Assembly: GCF_024609265.1 (NCBI RefSeq)
Contig: NZ_JANHMP010000002.1
Coordinates: forward strand, 372,001 to 436,000
DNA: 64,000 bases
DNA from: Geothrix campi
GTDB taxonomy: Bacteria > Acidobacteriota > Holophagae > Holophagales > Holophagaceae
Direction: 5' to 3'
Below are positions 16,079 to 24,181 of the stretch, one piece after another (within the stretch, counting starts at the first letter, position 1; every line of letters starts with the position of its first letter). A model generated the notes under the pieces. The model was not told the DNA's origin and did not search any database. It saw nothing but the letters and a program-made list of their open reading frames with translations. The position numbers were made by a program, and so were the translations under genes.

Positions 16079-16738
16079 ATGTCCCCCAAAGAACCCAGCA
16101 GCGCCCCGAAACTCGAACTGTTCTGCAAGCTGCAGGCGGAGAAGGTCCCCTTCATCGCCAAGGCCAACGTGCCGTCGATCTTCGGGAAGTTCATGGTCTA
16201 CGGCTTTCTGGAACACGCGACGGGCAAGGAGCATCTGGCCATCGTGTCCGGTGAGATCGACGCCCGCCAGCGCATTCCCGTGCGCATCCACTCCGAATGC
16301 TGGACGGGCGACGTGCTGGGCAGCCTCCGGTGCGACTGCCGTCAGCAGCTGGAGGGGGGGCTGCGCCACATCGCCGAGCACGGTGGCATGGTGCTCTACC
16401 TCCGCCAGGAGGGCCGCGGCATCGGCCTCCTGAACAAGCTCAAGGCCTACGCGCTCCAGGAGCAGGGGCTCGACACCGTGGAAGCCAACCACTCGCTGGG
16501 CTTCCCCGATGACCTGCGCACCTACGATTGCGCCGTGGAGATGCTGAAGTTCTTCGGCATCACCAAGGTCAAGCTGCTCACCAACAATCCGCGCAAGATT
16601 GGGGCCCTGGAATCCGCCGGCATCGAGGTCGAACGGGAGCGCCACCAGCTGGCCTCCAATCCCCACAACCTGCGCTACCTCAAGACCAAGGCCCGCAAGA
16701 GCGGCCACATGCTGGATTTCGAGGAAGAGGTGCTCTAG
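16079..16738 (+). CDS. ribA: GTP cyclohydrolase II
   Basis: 219 residues, stand-alone RibA (not fused to RibB). Zinc-binding cluster HSECWTGDVLGSLRCDC, substrate motifs LRQEGRGIGLLNKLKAY, and the C-terminal LLTNNPRKIGALESAGI. It opens GTP to the diaminopyrimidine that starts riboflavin synthesis. ATG 16079 has GGAA upstream. I looked for an FMN riboswitch in the ~110-base leader and saw none of its conserved segments. Confidence 0.93.
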   Translation: MSPKEPSSAPKLELFCKLQAEKVPFIAKANVPSIFGKFMVYGFLEHATGKEHLAIVSGEIDARQRIPVRIHSECWTGDVLGSLRCDCRQQLEGGLRHIAEHGGMVLYLRQEGRGIGLLNKLKAYALQEQGLDTVEANHSLGFPDDLRTYDCAVEMLKFFGITKVKLLTNNPRKIGALESAGIEVERERHQLASNPHNLRYLKTKARKSGHMLDFEEEVL

Positions 16739-16822
16739 GGAGTCGCCGGAGGGCGGTTCCGACCGGGCCGAGGCCATTTTTTCCCTGACCGTTGGCAGGC
16801 AAGTGCTGATAGCTATAGAGCC

Positions 16823-17275
16823 ATGCCCGTCCCCGTGCCTCCCGTCTCCGCCCAGACCATCACCGACATCTCCCACGTCATCCAGCTGTCGGTGGCGCCA
16901 GTCTTCCTGCTCACGTCCATCGGGACGATCCTCGGTGTGCTGTCCACCCGTCTGGCGCGCATCGTGGACCGGGCCCGGGCGCTGAAGGATCTTCTGGAGC
17001 TGGCGCCGGAGCGTCGGCACCCTGCGATCCATGACGAGATGCTGACGCTGGCGCGGCGGCGGCGCTTCATCAACTTCGCCATCACCTCCGGCACCACCGC
17101 GGCCCTGCTGGTCTGCGTCAGCATCGCCACCGTGTTCCTGGGGGCTGTGCTGAAGGCCAGCGTGGCCGTGCCCGTGGCCCTGCTCTTCATCCTGGCCATG
17201 GCGGCCTTCGTGGCGGCGCTGGTGTTCTTCCTGCGGGAGATCCTGCTGGCGGTGCGGAGCCTGCACCTGGCCTGA
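16823..17275 (+). CDS. DUF2721 family membrane protein
   Basis: 150 residues, three membrane helices: VIQLSVAPVFLLTSIGTILGVL, then a cytosolic basic loop (RLARIVDRARALKDLLE), ITSGTTAALLVCVSIATVFLG, and VALLFILAMAAFVAALVFFL. Length and the RLxRIVDRxR loop match DUF2721, whose function is unknown. It stands alone between ribA and an SDR gene. Confidence 0.8.
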   Translation: MPVPVPPVSAQTITDISHVIQLSVAPVFLLTSIGTILGVLSTRLARIVDRARALKDLLELAPERRHPAIHDEMLTLARRRRFINFAITSGTTAALLVCVSIATVFLGAVLKASVAVPVALLFILAMAAFVAALVFFLREILLAVRSLHLA

Positions 17276-17329
17276 TCCGGGACTCGAACGAAGGCCAGGA
17301 GTGCCACAATTCCCAGCGGGAGGTTGCCC

Positions 17330-18121
17330 ATGGCTCAGGATCTGGAAGGCAAAGTGGCGCTTGTGACGGCGGCCAGCAAAGGTCTGGGCCGGGCTTCGGC
17401 CGAAGCCCTGGCGCGGTCCGGCTGCGACTTGGCCATCTGCAGCCGGGATCAGGCGGCCGTGGAAAAGGCGGCGGAGGAGATCCGCCGGGCCACGGGGCGC
17501 GCGGTCCTGCCGGTGGTGGCGGACCTGGGCCGCGCCGGGGACGTCCAGCGGCTGGTGGAGGCCACCCTGGCCGCCTACTCCCGCGTGGACGTGCTGGTCT
17601 CCAACACGGGCGGCCCTCCGCCGGGACCCTTCATGGCCTTCGACGACGCCGCGTGGCAGGGGGCCTTCGAGAGCCTGCTGATGCCGGCCGTGCGCCTGGC
17701 GCGGGCCGTGGTACCCGGCATGACCGAGCGGAACTGGGGCCGGATCCTCTTCATCACCTCCAGCGCGGTCAAGCAGCCCATCCCTGCGCTGATCCTGTCC
17801 AATTCGCTGCGGGCCGCGGTGACGGCCATGGCGAAGACCCTCGCCGGGCAGGTGGCGAAGGATGGCATCACCGTGAACTGCGTGGCGCCGGGGCGCATCT
17901 ACACCGACCGCGTGCGGTTCCTCGACGGCGAGGCCGCGAAGGCCAGTGGCCGCTCCATGGAGGACATCCAGACGGAGCAGGGCGCCCGCATCCCCGTCGG
18001 CCGCTATGGCGAGCCGCGGGAATTCGGCGAGGCCGTGGCCTTCCTCGCGAGCCCCGGCGCCTCCTACATCACCGGCAGCACGCTGGCGGTGGATGGCGGG
18101 GCGATCTCGTCGCTGCTGTAG
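17330..18121 (+). CDS. SDR family oxidoreductase with atypical active site
   Basis: 263 residues with a Rossmann fold: KVALVTAASKGLGRASAEAL (nucleotide loop), VLVSNTGGPPPG in place of the usual NNAG, the catalytic-region serine in ITSSAVKQPIP, and the C-terminal PGASYITGSTLAVDGG. The expected YxxxK is not present; ILSNSLRAAV stands at that place, as in a known FabG-like subgroup. Real dehydrogenase activity is therefore uncertain. ATG 17330 has GGGAGG 7 bases upstream. Tail-to-tail with the pseudouridine synthase gene. Confidence 0.87.
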   Translation: MAQDLEGKVALVTAASKGLGRASAEALARSGCDLAICSRDQAAVEKAAEEIRRATGRAVLPVVADLGRAGDVQRLVEATLAAYSRVDVLVSNTGGPPPGPFMAFDDAAWQGAFESLLMPAVRLARAVVPGMTERNWGRILFITSSAVKQPIPALILSNSLRAAVTAMAKTLAGQVAKDGITVNCVAPGRIYTDRVRFLDGEAAKASGRSMEDIQTEQGARIPVGRYGEPREFGEAVAFLASPGASYITGSTLAVDGGAISSLL

Positions 18122-18128
18122 CGGAGAC

Positions 18129-19199
18129 CTACAGGCTCTTGATCGCCGCGATCTCCTGGGGGTTCAGGAAGCGCCAGGCACCGGGTTTCAGCAGGGGGTC
18201 CGACAGTGGGCCGAACTGCACACGGCGCAACTTGCTGACCGGATGCCCCACGGCGGCGAACATGCGCCGGATCTGCTGGTTCTTGCCTTCGGTGAGCGTC
18301 ACCTTCAACCAGGGGTTGTCGCCCTTCTCGGCGATCTCGATATGGCAGGGTTTCAGGCGACGCCCGCTGAGCAGGAAACCCTCCTGGAATTCCTTCAGAA
18401 GTTCAGGCCGCGGGTTGCGGTGGACCTTCACCAGGTAGACTTTGGGGATCTCATGCTCGGGCCCCATGAGCACCTGGGCCAGGGCGCCGTCATTGGTCAT
18501 GAGCAGCAGACCCTCGGAATTGAAGTCGAGGCGGCCCACCGGGTAGAGGCGGCCAGGCACGCCCTTCAACAGAGCCATGACGGTCGGCCGACCCTGATCG
18601 TCCTTCACGGTGGTGACATAGCCCTTGGGCTTGTTCATGAGGATGTAGATCGGCGCTTCGCGCTCGATGGGCTGGAGATCCACGGTGATCTCATCCCGGC
18701 GCGGGTCGGCGCGGGTGCCCAATTCGGTGACGGTCCTCCCGTTCACCTGCACGCGGCCATCAAGGATGATCTCCTCGCAGGCCCGGCGGCTGGCGATGCC
18801 TGCGGCGGCGAGGATCTTCTGGAGGCGATCCTGCCCGGCCTGGGGGCTGCGGGGCGGGGCGCCGGAGGGACGCGGCGCGCTGGCCTTGCGTGGCGCTGGC
18901 TTGGCGGCATCAGGCCTTGGCCTCGCTCCGGCCGGAGCGCCAGAGGCGGAACGGGGGCCCGGGCGCGAGGTAGGGCGTGAGGTTGGGCGCGAGGTCGGAC
19001 GAGCCGACGGCGAGGTACGGGTGGTCGAGGATGCGCGGGTTGCCTCGGCCGTCGGACGAGCCGACGCGGTCGTCCGGGCGCGCCCAGTCGCTGGGCGGGC
19101 CGGCGCAGATGAGCGGGCGGGGCCAGCCGCTGCGCGGCTTGTGGCGGGTTTGCGGGTGGTGGGCGCGGTGCGCGGCCCCTTCGGGGCGGGCTTACTCAT
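18129..19199 (-). CDS. RluB/RsuA-type pseudouridine synthase with long basic N-terminal tail
   Basis: 356 residues. The first ~125 are a low-complexity Pro/Ser/Thr/Arg/Ala tail with tandem RPTS units, probably disordered and RNA-binding. Then an S4 domain (DRLQKILAAAGIASRRACEE) and the catalytic domain with GRLDFNSEGLLLMTNDG holding the catalytic Asp, and the C-terminal KNQQIRRMFAAVGHPVSKLRR. It isomerises uridine in 23S rRNA (RluB-like) or 16S rRNA (RsuA-like); the subfamily is not decided. The repeat-rich tail is much longer than in E. coli RluB. Confidence 0.88.
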   Translation of the reverse strand: MSKPAPKGPRTAPTTRKPATSRAAAGPARSSAPARPATGRARTTASARPTAEATRASSTTRTSPSARPTSRPTSRPTSRPGPRSASGAPAGARPRPDAAKPAPRKASAPRPSGAPPRSPQAGQDRLQKILAAAGIASRRACEEIILDGRVQVNGRTVTELGTRADPRRDEITVDLQPIEREAPIYILMNKPKGYVTTVKDDQGRPTVMALLKGVPGRLYPVGRLDFNSEGLLLMTNDGALAQVLMGPEHEIPKVYLVKVHRNPRPELLKEFQEGFLLSGRRLKPCHIEIAEKGDNPWLKVTLTEGKNQQIRRMFAAVGHPVSKLRRVQFGPLSDPLLKPGAWRFLNPQEIAAIKSL

Positions 19200-19241
19200 G
19201 GCAGCTCCTTCGGCGTCTCCCGACGCGGAAGGACCAGTCTA

Positions 19242-20276
19242 TCAGCCTTCTTCTCCAAACCAGGCATGGGCGCGGTAGTCCGCCAGCAGTTCTTCGGCCA
19301 CGACCTTCAAGACCACCGCCAGAGGCACGGCGAAGATGAGCCCCAGCACGCCGAACCAGAAGCCGAAGGCCGTGAGGGCGAGCAGTACCTCCAGGGGGTG
19401 CAGGCGGCTGGCGCGGCCCACCCAGACAGGCGTGAAGTAGAAAGCCTCGGCCTTCTGCACGGCGATGAACACGAGGGCGAGAGTCAGGAGATGCCCGGCG
19501 CGCCCCCCGTCCAGGTAGGCCAGCACCAGGGCTGGCGGCAGGGCGGTCAGGTACGGGGAATAGGGCACTACGTTGGAGACCCCCGCGACGAGGCCCAGCA
19601 GCCAGGCGTAGGGCACGCCGAGGATCGCGAAAGCCAGCCCCTGGAGCAGGGCCATGGCGGCGGCCACGGCGGCCTGGCCGCGAATGTAGCCGCCCAGGCG
19701 CTGATGGATGGATCCGGCCATGCGATTCAGGCGCTCCCGGTGCCGGGGAGGCGCCAAGCCCCGGAGGGTGGCCACGAGCCGGGGGCCCTCGAGCAGCAGG
19801 TAGTAGAGGATCAGGGGCACGAGGATGAGGGCCAGCAGATCCAGGAAGCAGCCCAGCAGGCCGCCGCCCGTGGCGCGGAGGCCGCGCAGCAGCAGGCCCG
19901 GGTCGAGCCCCTCCAGCCCCCGGTCCAGACGGGCCTGCCAGGCCGGGTGGGCCTGGAGCCAGGGCAGCAGCTTGGCCTCGAGGGCCTGTCTCCAGCGGGG
20001 CAGGGAGGCGGCCAGGCGCTCGCCCTGATCCACCAGCCAGGGCACCAGGAGCACCAGGAGGCCGGCCGCCGCGGCCACGGCGAGGCTGAGCACCGCCGCC
20101 ACGCTCCAGGGCCGGGCCAGGCGCCGTTCCAGGCGGTCCACCAGGGGGCCGAGCAGGTAGGCCAGGACCATGGCCAGGAAGAAGGGGGCCAGGGCCCTGC
20201 GCAGCAGCCACAGGGCCAGCAGTGCCGCCGCGGCGGCCAAGGCGAAGCGCAGCGGAATCCGGCCCCGGCCTTCCAT
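19242..20276 (-). CDS. AI-2E family (PerM/YdiK-type) transporter
   Basis: 344-residue membrane protein with an N-terminal helix pair (FALAAAAALLALWLLRRALAP and FFLAMVLAYLLGPLVDRLER), a central amphipathic segment, and a C-terminal cluster of helices including IRGQAAVAAAMALLQGLAFA and FWFGVLGLIFAVPLAVVLKV. This layout matches the AI-2E exporter superfamily, whose substrates vary widely. Its ATG overlaps the stop of the upstream pgsA-like gene by one base (shared A at 20276), so the two are translationally coupled. Confidence 0.87.
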   Translation of the reverse strand: MEGRGRIPLRFALAAAAALLALWLLRRALAPFFLAMVLAYLLGPLVDRLERRLARPWSVAAVLSLAVAAAAGLLVLLVPWLVDQGERLAASLPRWRQALEAKLLPWLQAHPAWQARLDRGLEGLDPGLLLRGLRATGGGLLGCFLDLLALILVPLILYYLLLEGPRLVATLRGLAPPRHRERLNRMAGSIHQRLGGYIRGQAAVAAAMALLQGLAFAILGVPYAWLLGLVAGVSNVVPYSPYLTALPPALVLAYLDGGRAGHLLTLALVFIAVQKAEAFYFTPVWVGRASRLHPLEVLLALTAFGFWFGVLGLIFAVPLAVVLKVVAEELLADYRAHAWFGEEG

Positions 20277-20848
20277 CAGGAAGCCACAGGCGCCCGGCTG
20301 GCCCGCATGAAGTAGTGGATGCCGGAGGCCAGCACCAGGGCCGCCACCACCCAGTACATCTCGGGCAGGAAGGGGTCCATCCAGCGCCGATAGCCCAGGC
20401 CGTTGAACATCAGACCCAGGGATACGGCGATGAGCTGGGCCGCCGTGCTCACCTTGCCCAGCAGGCTCGGGTGGAACTTGCTGTCGCTGAGGCGATCCAC
20501 GGAGGCAAAGGCGTAGAAGGAGATCACCAGATCCCGCGTGATGGCCAGGATGGCCACCCAGACGGGAATGGGGGCGGTCATGCCCTGGGTGCGCCAGGCC
20601 AGCAGGACAAAGGCCGTGGTCATGAGCAGCTTGTCGGCGGCCGGATCCAGCACGGCGCCAAGATCGGACCCCTGGTTGAAGGTACGGGCGATGAACCCAT
20701 CGAGCAGGTCCGTGAGCCCCGCGGCGGCGAACAGGATGAAGGCCTGCCAGTGGTGTCCGTACCAGACCGCGATGGCGAAAAAGGGGATCGCCAGGATCCG
20801 CAACAAGGTCAGTGCGTTGGGCAAGGTCAGTCGGCTGGTCGTGGTCAT
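20276..20848 (-). CDS. pgsA: CDP-alcohol phosphatidyltransferase (PgsA-like)
   Basis: 190-residue membrane enzyme. The signature DxxDGxxARxxxxxxxxGxxxDxxxD is complete as TDLLDGFIARTFNQ plus GSDLGAVLDPAADK. It most likely makes phosphatidylglycerophosphate from CDP-diacylglycerol and glycerol 3-phosphate; the family alone does not prove the alcohol substrate. The N-terminus (MTTTSRLTLPNALTLLRILA) is typical of PgsA. First gene of a two-gene unit with the AI-2E family transporter; divergent from feoA. Confidence 0.88.
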   Translation of the reverse strand: MTTTSRLTLPNALTLLRILAIPFFAIAVWYGHHWQAFILFAAAGLTDLLDGFIARTFNQGSDLGAVLDPAADKLLMTTAFVLLAWRTQGMTAPIPVWVAILAITRDLVISFYAFASVDRLSDSKFHPSLLGKVSTAAQLIAVSLGLMFNGLGYRRWMDPFLPEMYWVVAALVLASGIHYFMRASRAPVAS

Positions 20849-20937
20849 TGCGTCCAGTTTAGACGGAGATCACATCCTTTGACTTGGACCTTGTAGCACC
20901 CTGGTGATGGGCTAGACTGGATCACGGAGTTGAGATT
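20849..20937 (+). promoter_or_regulatory. Divergent pgsA/feoA promoter region
   Basis: 89 bases. TTGACT at 20879-20884 and TAGACT at 20913-20918 are possible promoter pieces, but their spacing (28 bases) is too long for one sigma-70 promoter. TTGAG-ATTATGA-CTCAA (20930-20946) is an inverted repeat over the feoA start codon. No good classical Fur box was found. Confidence 0.3.
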
Positions 20938-21183
20938 ATGACTCAAAATCTATTAATCCCTCTGAGCGACCTCCAGCCGGGGGATCAGGGGGAGGTGGTG
21001 CAGGTGGAGGCCCAGGGTCCCATCCGTCAGCGCCTGCTGGAGATGGGCTTCATCCGAGGGGTACGCCTGCGGGTCGAGAAGCTGGCCCCACTGGGCGATC
21101 CCATGGAACTCGTGATCAAGGGCTACCACCTGTCGCTGCGACGGGACGAGAGCGCCTGCATCCTCGTCCATCGGGTGGCCTGA
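20938..21183 (+). CDS. feoA: Ferrous iron transport protein A
   Basis: 81-residue SH3-like cytosolic protein: LSDLQPGDQGEVVQVE, then IRQRLLEMGFIRGVRLRVEK, the FeoA hallmark, and LVIKGYHLSLRRDESACILV. It supports FeoB-driven ferrous iron uptake. The stop overlaps the feoB start as TGATG, so the pair is translationally coupled. Confidence 0.94.
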   Translation: MTQNLLIPLSDLQPGDQGEVVQVEAQGPIRQRLLEMGFIRGVRLRVEKLAPLGDPMELVIKGYHLSLRRDESACILVHRVA

Positions 21184-23354
21184 TGTCCCTCACCATCGCC
21201 CTGGCGGGCAATCCCAATTGCGGGAAGACGACCCTGTTCAATGCCCTCACGGGGGCCCGCCACCACGTGGGCAACTGGCCCGGCGTCACGGTGGAACGGC
21301 GCAGCGGGTCCTTCGAGCAGGACGGCCTGACCTTGGAGGTGGTGGACCTTCCCGGCACCTACTCTCTGGCGGCCCGCAGCGCGGATGAACGCGTGGCGGC
21401 CCAGTTCCTGGCCTCCCCCGAGGTGGACCTGGTCCTGAACGTGCTCGACGCCTCGAACCTCGAGCGGAACCTCTACCTCAGCACCCAGCTGCTGGAGCTG
21501 GGCAAGCCCGTCGCCTTCGTCCTGAACATGGTGGACGATGCCGAAAACCGCGGCGTCCGCATCGACCTGCCGGCCCTGGAGATCCTGCTGGGTGGCCCGG
21601 TCATCCCCACCGTGGGCAACCGGGAGCAGGGCATTCCTGAGCTCAAGGCCCTGCTGGCGACCCTGGCCCGGGGTGAATCCACTCGCTGCCGCCGCATCAC
21701 CGTGGATTACGGCCACGATATCGAAGGCGAACTGGGCAAGCTCGCCACGGAGATCAGCCGAGACGAACAGCTGGAAGCCTCCATGCCCCCCCGCTGGTTG
21801 GCCCTGCAGCTCCTGGAGAACAACGCCGACGCCAAGCGGAAGGTGGCCGAGAGCCACGCCAGCGAGGCCATCGGGCAGCAGTTGGCGAAGAGCTTCGCTT
21901 TTCTCGAGCCCCATCTGGGCGCTGACGGCGCGACACTGATCGCGGAGCGCCGCTACGGTTTCGCCCACGGCCTGGTGAAAGAGGTGGCCTCGGCGGCGGA
22001 TGAGCGGAAGACGCCCACGGCCCGCCTCGACGCCCTGCTCACCCACCGGTGGCTGGGAATTCCCATCTTCCTGGGCATCCTGGCCCTGGTGTATTCGCTG
22101 TCCTTCATTCTCGGGAAGATCCCCCAGGACTGGATCGCGGAGGGCTTCAAGGCCCTGTCGGACTTCGCCGGGGCCCGTCTGCCCGCCGGCGAGCTGACCA
22201 GCCTGCTGGTGGATGGCGTGATCCCCGGGGTCAGCGCCGTGATCGTGTTCGTGCCCGTGATCATGATCCTCATGGGCTGCATCGCCTTCCTGGAGGACAC
22301 GGGCTACATGGCCCGGGCGGCCTTCATCATGGATCGCCTCATGCACGTGATGGGTCTCCACGGGAAGAGCTTCATCCCCCTCATCATGGGCAGCGGCTGC
22401 AACGTGCCGGCCATCCAGGCCGCCCGCACCATCGAAAGCCCCCAGGACCGCCTCATCACGATCCTGGTGACGCCCCTGGTGAGCTGTTCGGCGCGCCTCC
22501 AGGTCTACATCGTCATCGCCGGGACCTTCTTCACACCCTTCAAGGCCGCCCTCGCCATCATCGGCATGCACTTCCTGGGCCTGGGCCTGGCCGTGCTGAT
22601 GGGGCGAATGCTGCGCAGCGCCCTCTTCAGCGGTCCCAGCTCGCCCTTCGTGATGGAGCTGCCGCCCTACCGGCTGCCGGTCCTGAAGGCCACGCTCATC
22701 CACATGTGGGAGAAGGGCTCCATCTTCCTTACCCGGGCCGGCACCACCATCTTCGCGGGCGCCACGCTGATCTGGTTCCTGTCCCGCTACCCCGGCATCG
22801 CCAACGGGGAATGGACGGCCCAGTACCAGGACCAGCGACTGGCCGTGCAGGCTCTGCAACTCCCTGCGGCCGAGACCGAGGATCGTCTGAAGGCCCTCCA
22901 GCTGGCCCACGAGAGCCGGATCGTGAACACCAGTCTCGCGGCACGGCTCGGTCAGAAGGCGTCCCCGCTTCTCCAGCCCATCCTCGACCCGGACCACAAG
23001 CGGCCGGAGGCCTGGAAGGATGTCATCGCCCTCACGGCGGGCTTCGTCGCCAAGGAGATCGTGGTCTCCACCATGGCGGTCATCCACCAGGCCAGCGATG
23101 AGCCCAAGGTGGGCGAGCGCCTCAGCCCGCTCCAGGTGGCGCTGCGCGACAACTCGGGCCTGAGCCCGCTCACGGCCCTGGCCTTCATGGTCTTCACCCT
23201 GATCTACACACCCTGCCTGGGCACCATCGCCATGATCCGCCGCGAGGCGGGGAGCTGGGGCTGGGCAGGGTTCACGGTTGCCTACGGCCTGGTCCTGGGC
23301 TGGGGCCTGGCCTGGGTCACCGTGGTGGCCGGCCGCTGGATGGGGTTCGCATGA
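21183..23354 (+). CDS. feoB: Ferrous iron transporter FeoB
   Basis: 723 residues. N-terminal G domain: G1 GNPNCGKTT, G2 region with TVERRSG, G3 DLPGTYSL, G4 NMVDDAENRG (NxxD). The guanine dissociation helix region follows to about residue 270. The membrane part has the two Gate/core motifs, each with conserved Cys: GSGCNVPAIQAAR and TPLVSCSARLQVY, and the C-terminal FTLIYTPCLGTIAMIRRE. All features of an intact inner membrane Fe(II) channel are present. Middle gene of feoA-feoB-Cys-rich operon, with ATGA overlap at the 3' end. Confidence 0.96.
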   Translation: MSLTIALAGNPNCGKTTLFNALTGARHHVGNWPGVTVERRSGSFEQDGLTLEVVDLPGTYSLAARSADERVAAQFLASPEVDLVLNVLDASNLERNLYLSTQLLELGKPVAFVLNMVDDAENRGVRIDLPALEILLGGPVIPTVGNREQGIPELKALLATLARGESTRCRRITVDYGHDIEGELGKLATEISRDEQLEASMPPRWLALQLLENNADAKRKVAESHASEAIGQQLAKSFAFLEPHLGADGATLIAERRYGFAHGLVKEVASAADERKTPTARLDALLTHRWLGIPIFLGILALVYSLSFILGKIPQDWIAEGFKALSDFAGARLPAGELTSLLVDGVIPGVSAVIVFVPVIMILMGCIAFLEDTGYMARAAFIMDRLMHVMGLHGKSFIPLIMGSGCNVPAIQAARTIESPQDRLITILVTPLVSCSARLQVYIVIAGTFFTPFKAALAIIGMHFLGLGLAVLMGRMLRSALFSGPSSPFVMELPPYRLPVLKATLIHMWEKGSIFLTRAGTTIFAGATLIWFLSRYPGIANGEWTAQYQDQRLAVQALQLPAAETEDRLKALQLAHESRIVNTSLAARLGQKASPLLQPILDPDHKRPEAWKDVIALTAGFVAKEIVVSTMAVIHQASDEPKVGERLSPLQVALRDNSGLSPLTALAFMVFTLIYTPCLGTIAMIRREAGSWGWAGFTVAYGLVLGWGLAWVTVVAGRWMGFA

Positions 23355-23530
23355 GTCTCCAGCTCCTGACCGCCGCCGCCATGGCGGGTGCTGCAGCCCT
23401 CTGGTTCCTGTGGGGCATCATCCAGGATTTCAGGGAAAAGGACGGGTGCGCCTCGGGTTGTGGCACCTGTTCGAAGCGGTGCCCCTTCCAGGCCCCGGCC
23501 CACCCGTCCTCCAGCCATCCGCGAACCTGA
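23351..23530 (+). CDS. FeoB-associated Cys-rich membrane protein
   Basis: 59 residues, too short for routine calling. One membrane helix (LLTAAAMAGAAALWFLWGII) followed by a cysteine cluster CASGCGTCSKRCPF, then a Pro/Ser tail. This is the layout of the small Cys-rich protein encoded after feoB in many bacteria, assumed to handle Fe or act as a FeoC replacement. Its ATG overlaps the feoB stop (ATGA at 23351-23354). Confidence 0.9.
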   Translation: MSLQLLTAAAMAGAAALWFLWGIIQDFREKDGCASGCGTCSKRCPFQAPAHPSSSHPRT

Positions 23531-23563
23531 GCCCGTCCCCGGGCCCTGAACTCCCAGCCGGGG

Positions 23564-23586
23564 TTGACACCCGACCCGGGTCGGGT
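23564..23586 (+). promoter_or_regulatory. TTGACA box followed by an 18-bp perfect palindrome
   Basis: TTGACA (23564-23569) is a consensus -35. Starting at its last base, ACCCGACCC/GGGTCGGGT (23569-23586) is a perfect 18-bp palindrome, which would fill the promoter spacer as an operator. The -10 is poor (GGACAG-like). Upstream of the molybdenum hydroxylase genes. Confidence 0.4.
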
Positions 23587-23704
23587 GGACAGTGCTGCGC
23601 ACGTGCGGTCCATTCCGGGTCCCTCCGGTATTTCCGTCTGCCGCCTTCCGGAGGACTGCCCCATCCGTGGATGCACCGTCCGTGCGGCCCGGCCGGAGGT
23701 GCCC

Positions 23705-24181
23705 ATGATCAAGCCGATTCCCTTCAGGCTCAACGGGAAGCGCGTGAGCCTCACCACGGATGATGGGCGGATGCTCCTGTGGGCGCTGCGCTCCGACCTG
23801 GCACTCACGGGCACCAAGTTCGGCTGCGGCGAAGCCCTGTGCGGGGCCTGTACGGTGCTCCTGGATGGCGAGGCCGTGCGCGCCTGTTCGGTTCCCCTCA
23901 AGGCCGTGGCCGGAAAGCAGGTGACCACCATCGAAGGCCTGGCGAAGAACGGCCGCCTCCACGCGCTGCAGCAGGCCTTCCTCGACCACCATGCCTTCCA
24001 GTGCGGGTTCTGCACGCCCGGCATGATCCTGAGCGCCTACGCGCTGCTGCTCAAGAAGCCACGGCCCACCCGCGACCAGATCCGCCAGCACCTGGAAGGA
24101 AATCTCTGCCGCTGCGGTTCCCATGTCCGCATCCTGGACGCCATCGAGGCTGTGGCGTCCCGGAAGGGAGGTGCGGCATGA
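23705..24181 (+). CDS. Molybdenum hydroxylase [2Fe-2S] small subunit (isoquinoline 1-oxidoreductase / aldehyde dehydrogenase type)
   Basis: 158 residues with two [2Fe-2S] clusters: the plant-ferredoxin-like one in KFGCGEALCGACTVLLDG plus ACSV, and the helical one in FQCGFCTPGMI and NLCRCGSH. This is the electron-transfer subunit of the xanthine oxidase family. ATG 23705 has GGAGG five bases upstream. The stop overlaps the large subunit start (ATGA). No FAD subunit gene follows, as in isoquinoline oxidoreductase-type enzymes, which pass electrons to a cytochrome. Confidence 0.92.
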   Translation: MIKPIPFRLNGKRVSLTTDDGRMLLWALRSDLALTGTKFGCGEALCGACTVLLDGEAVRACSVPLKAVAGKQVTTIEGLAKNGRLHALQQAFLDHHAFQCGFCTPGMILSAYALLLKKPRPTRDQIRQHLEGNLCRCGSHVRILDAIEAVASRKGGAA

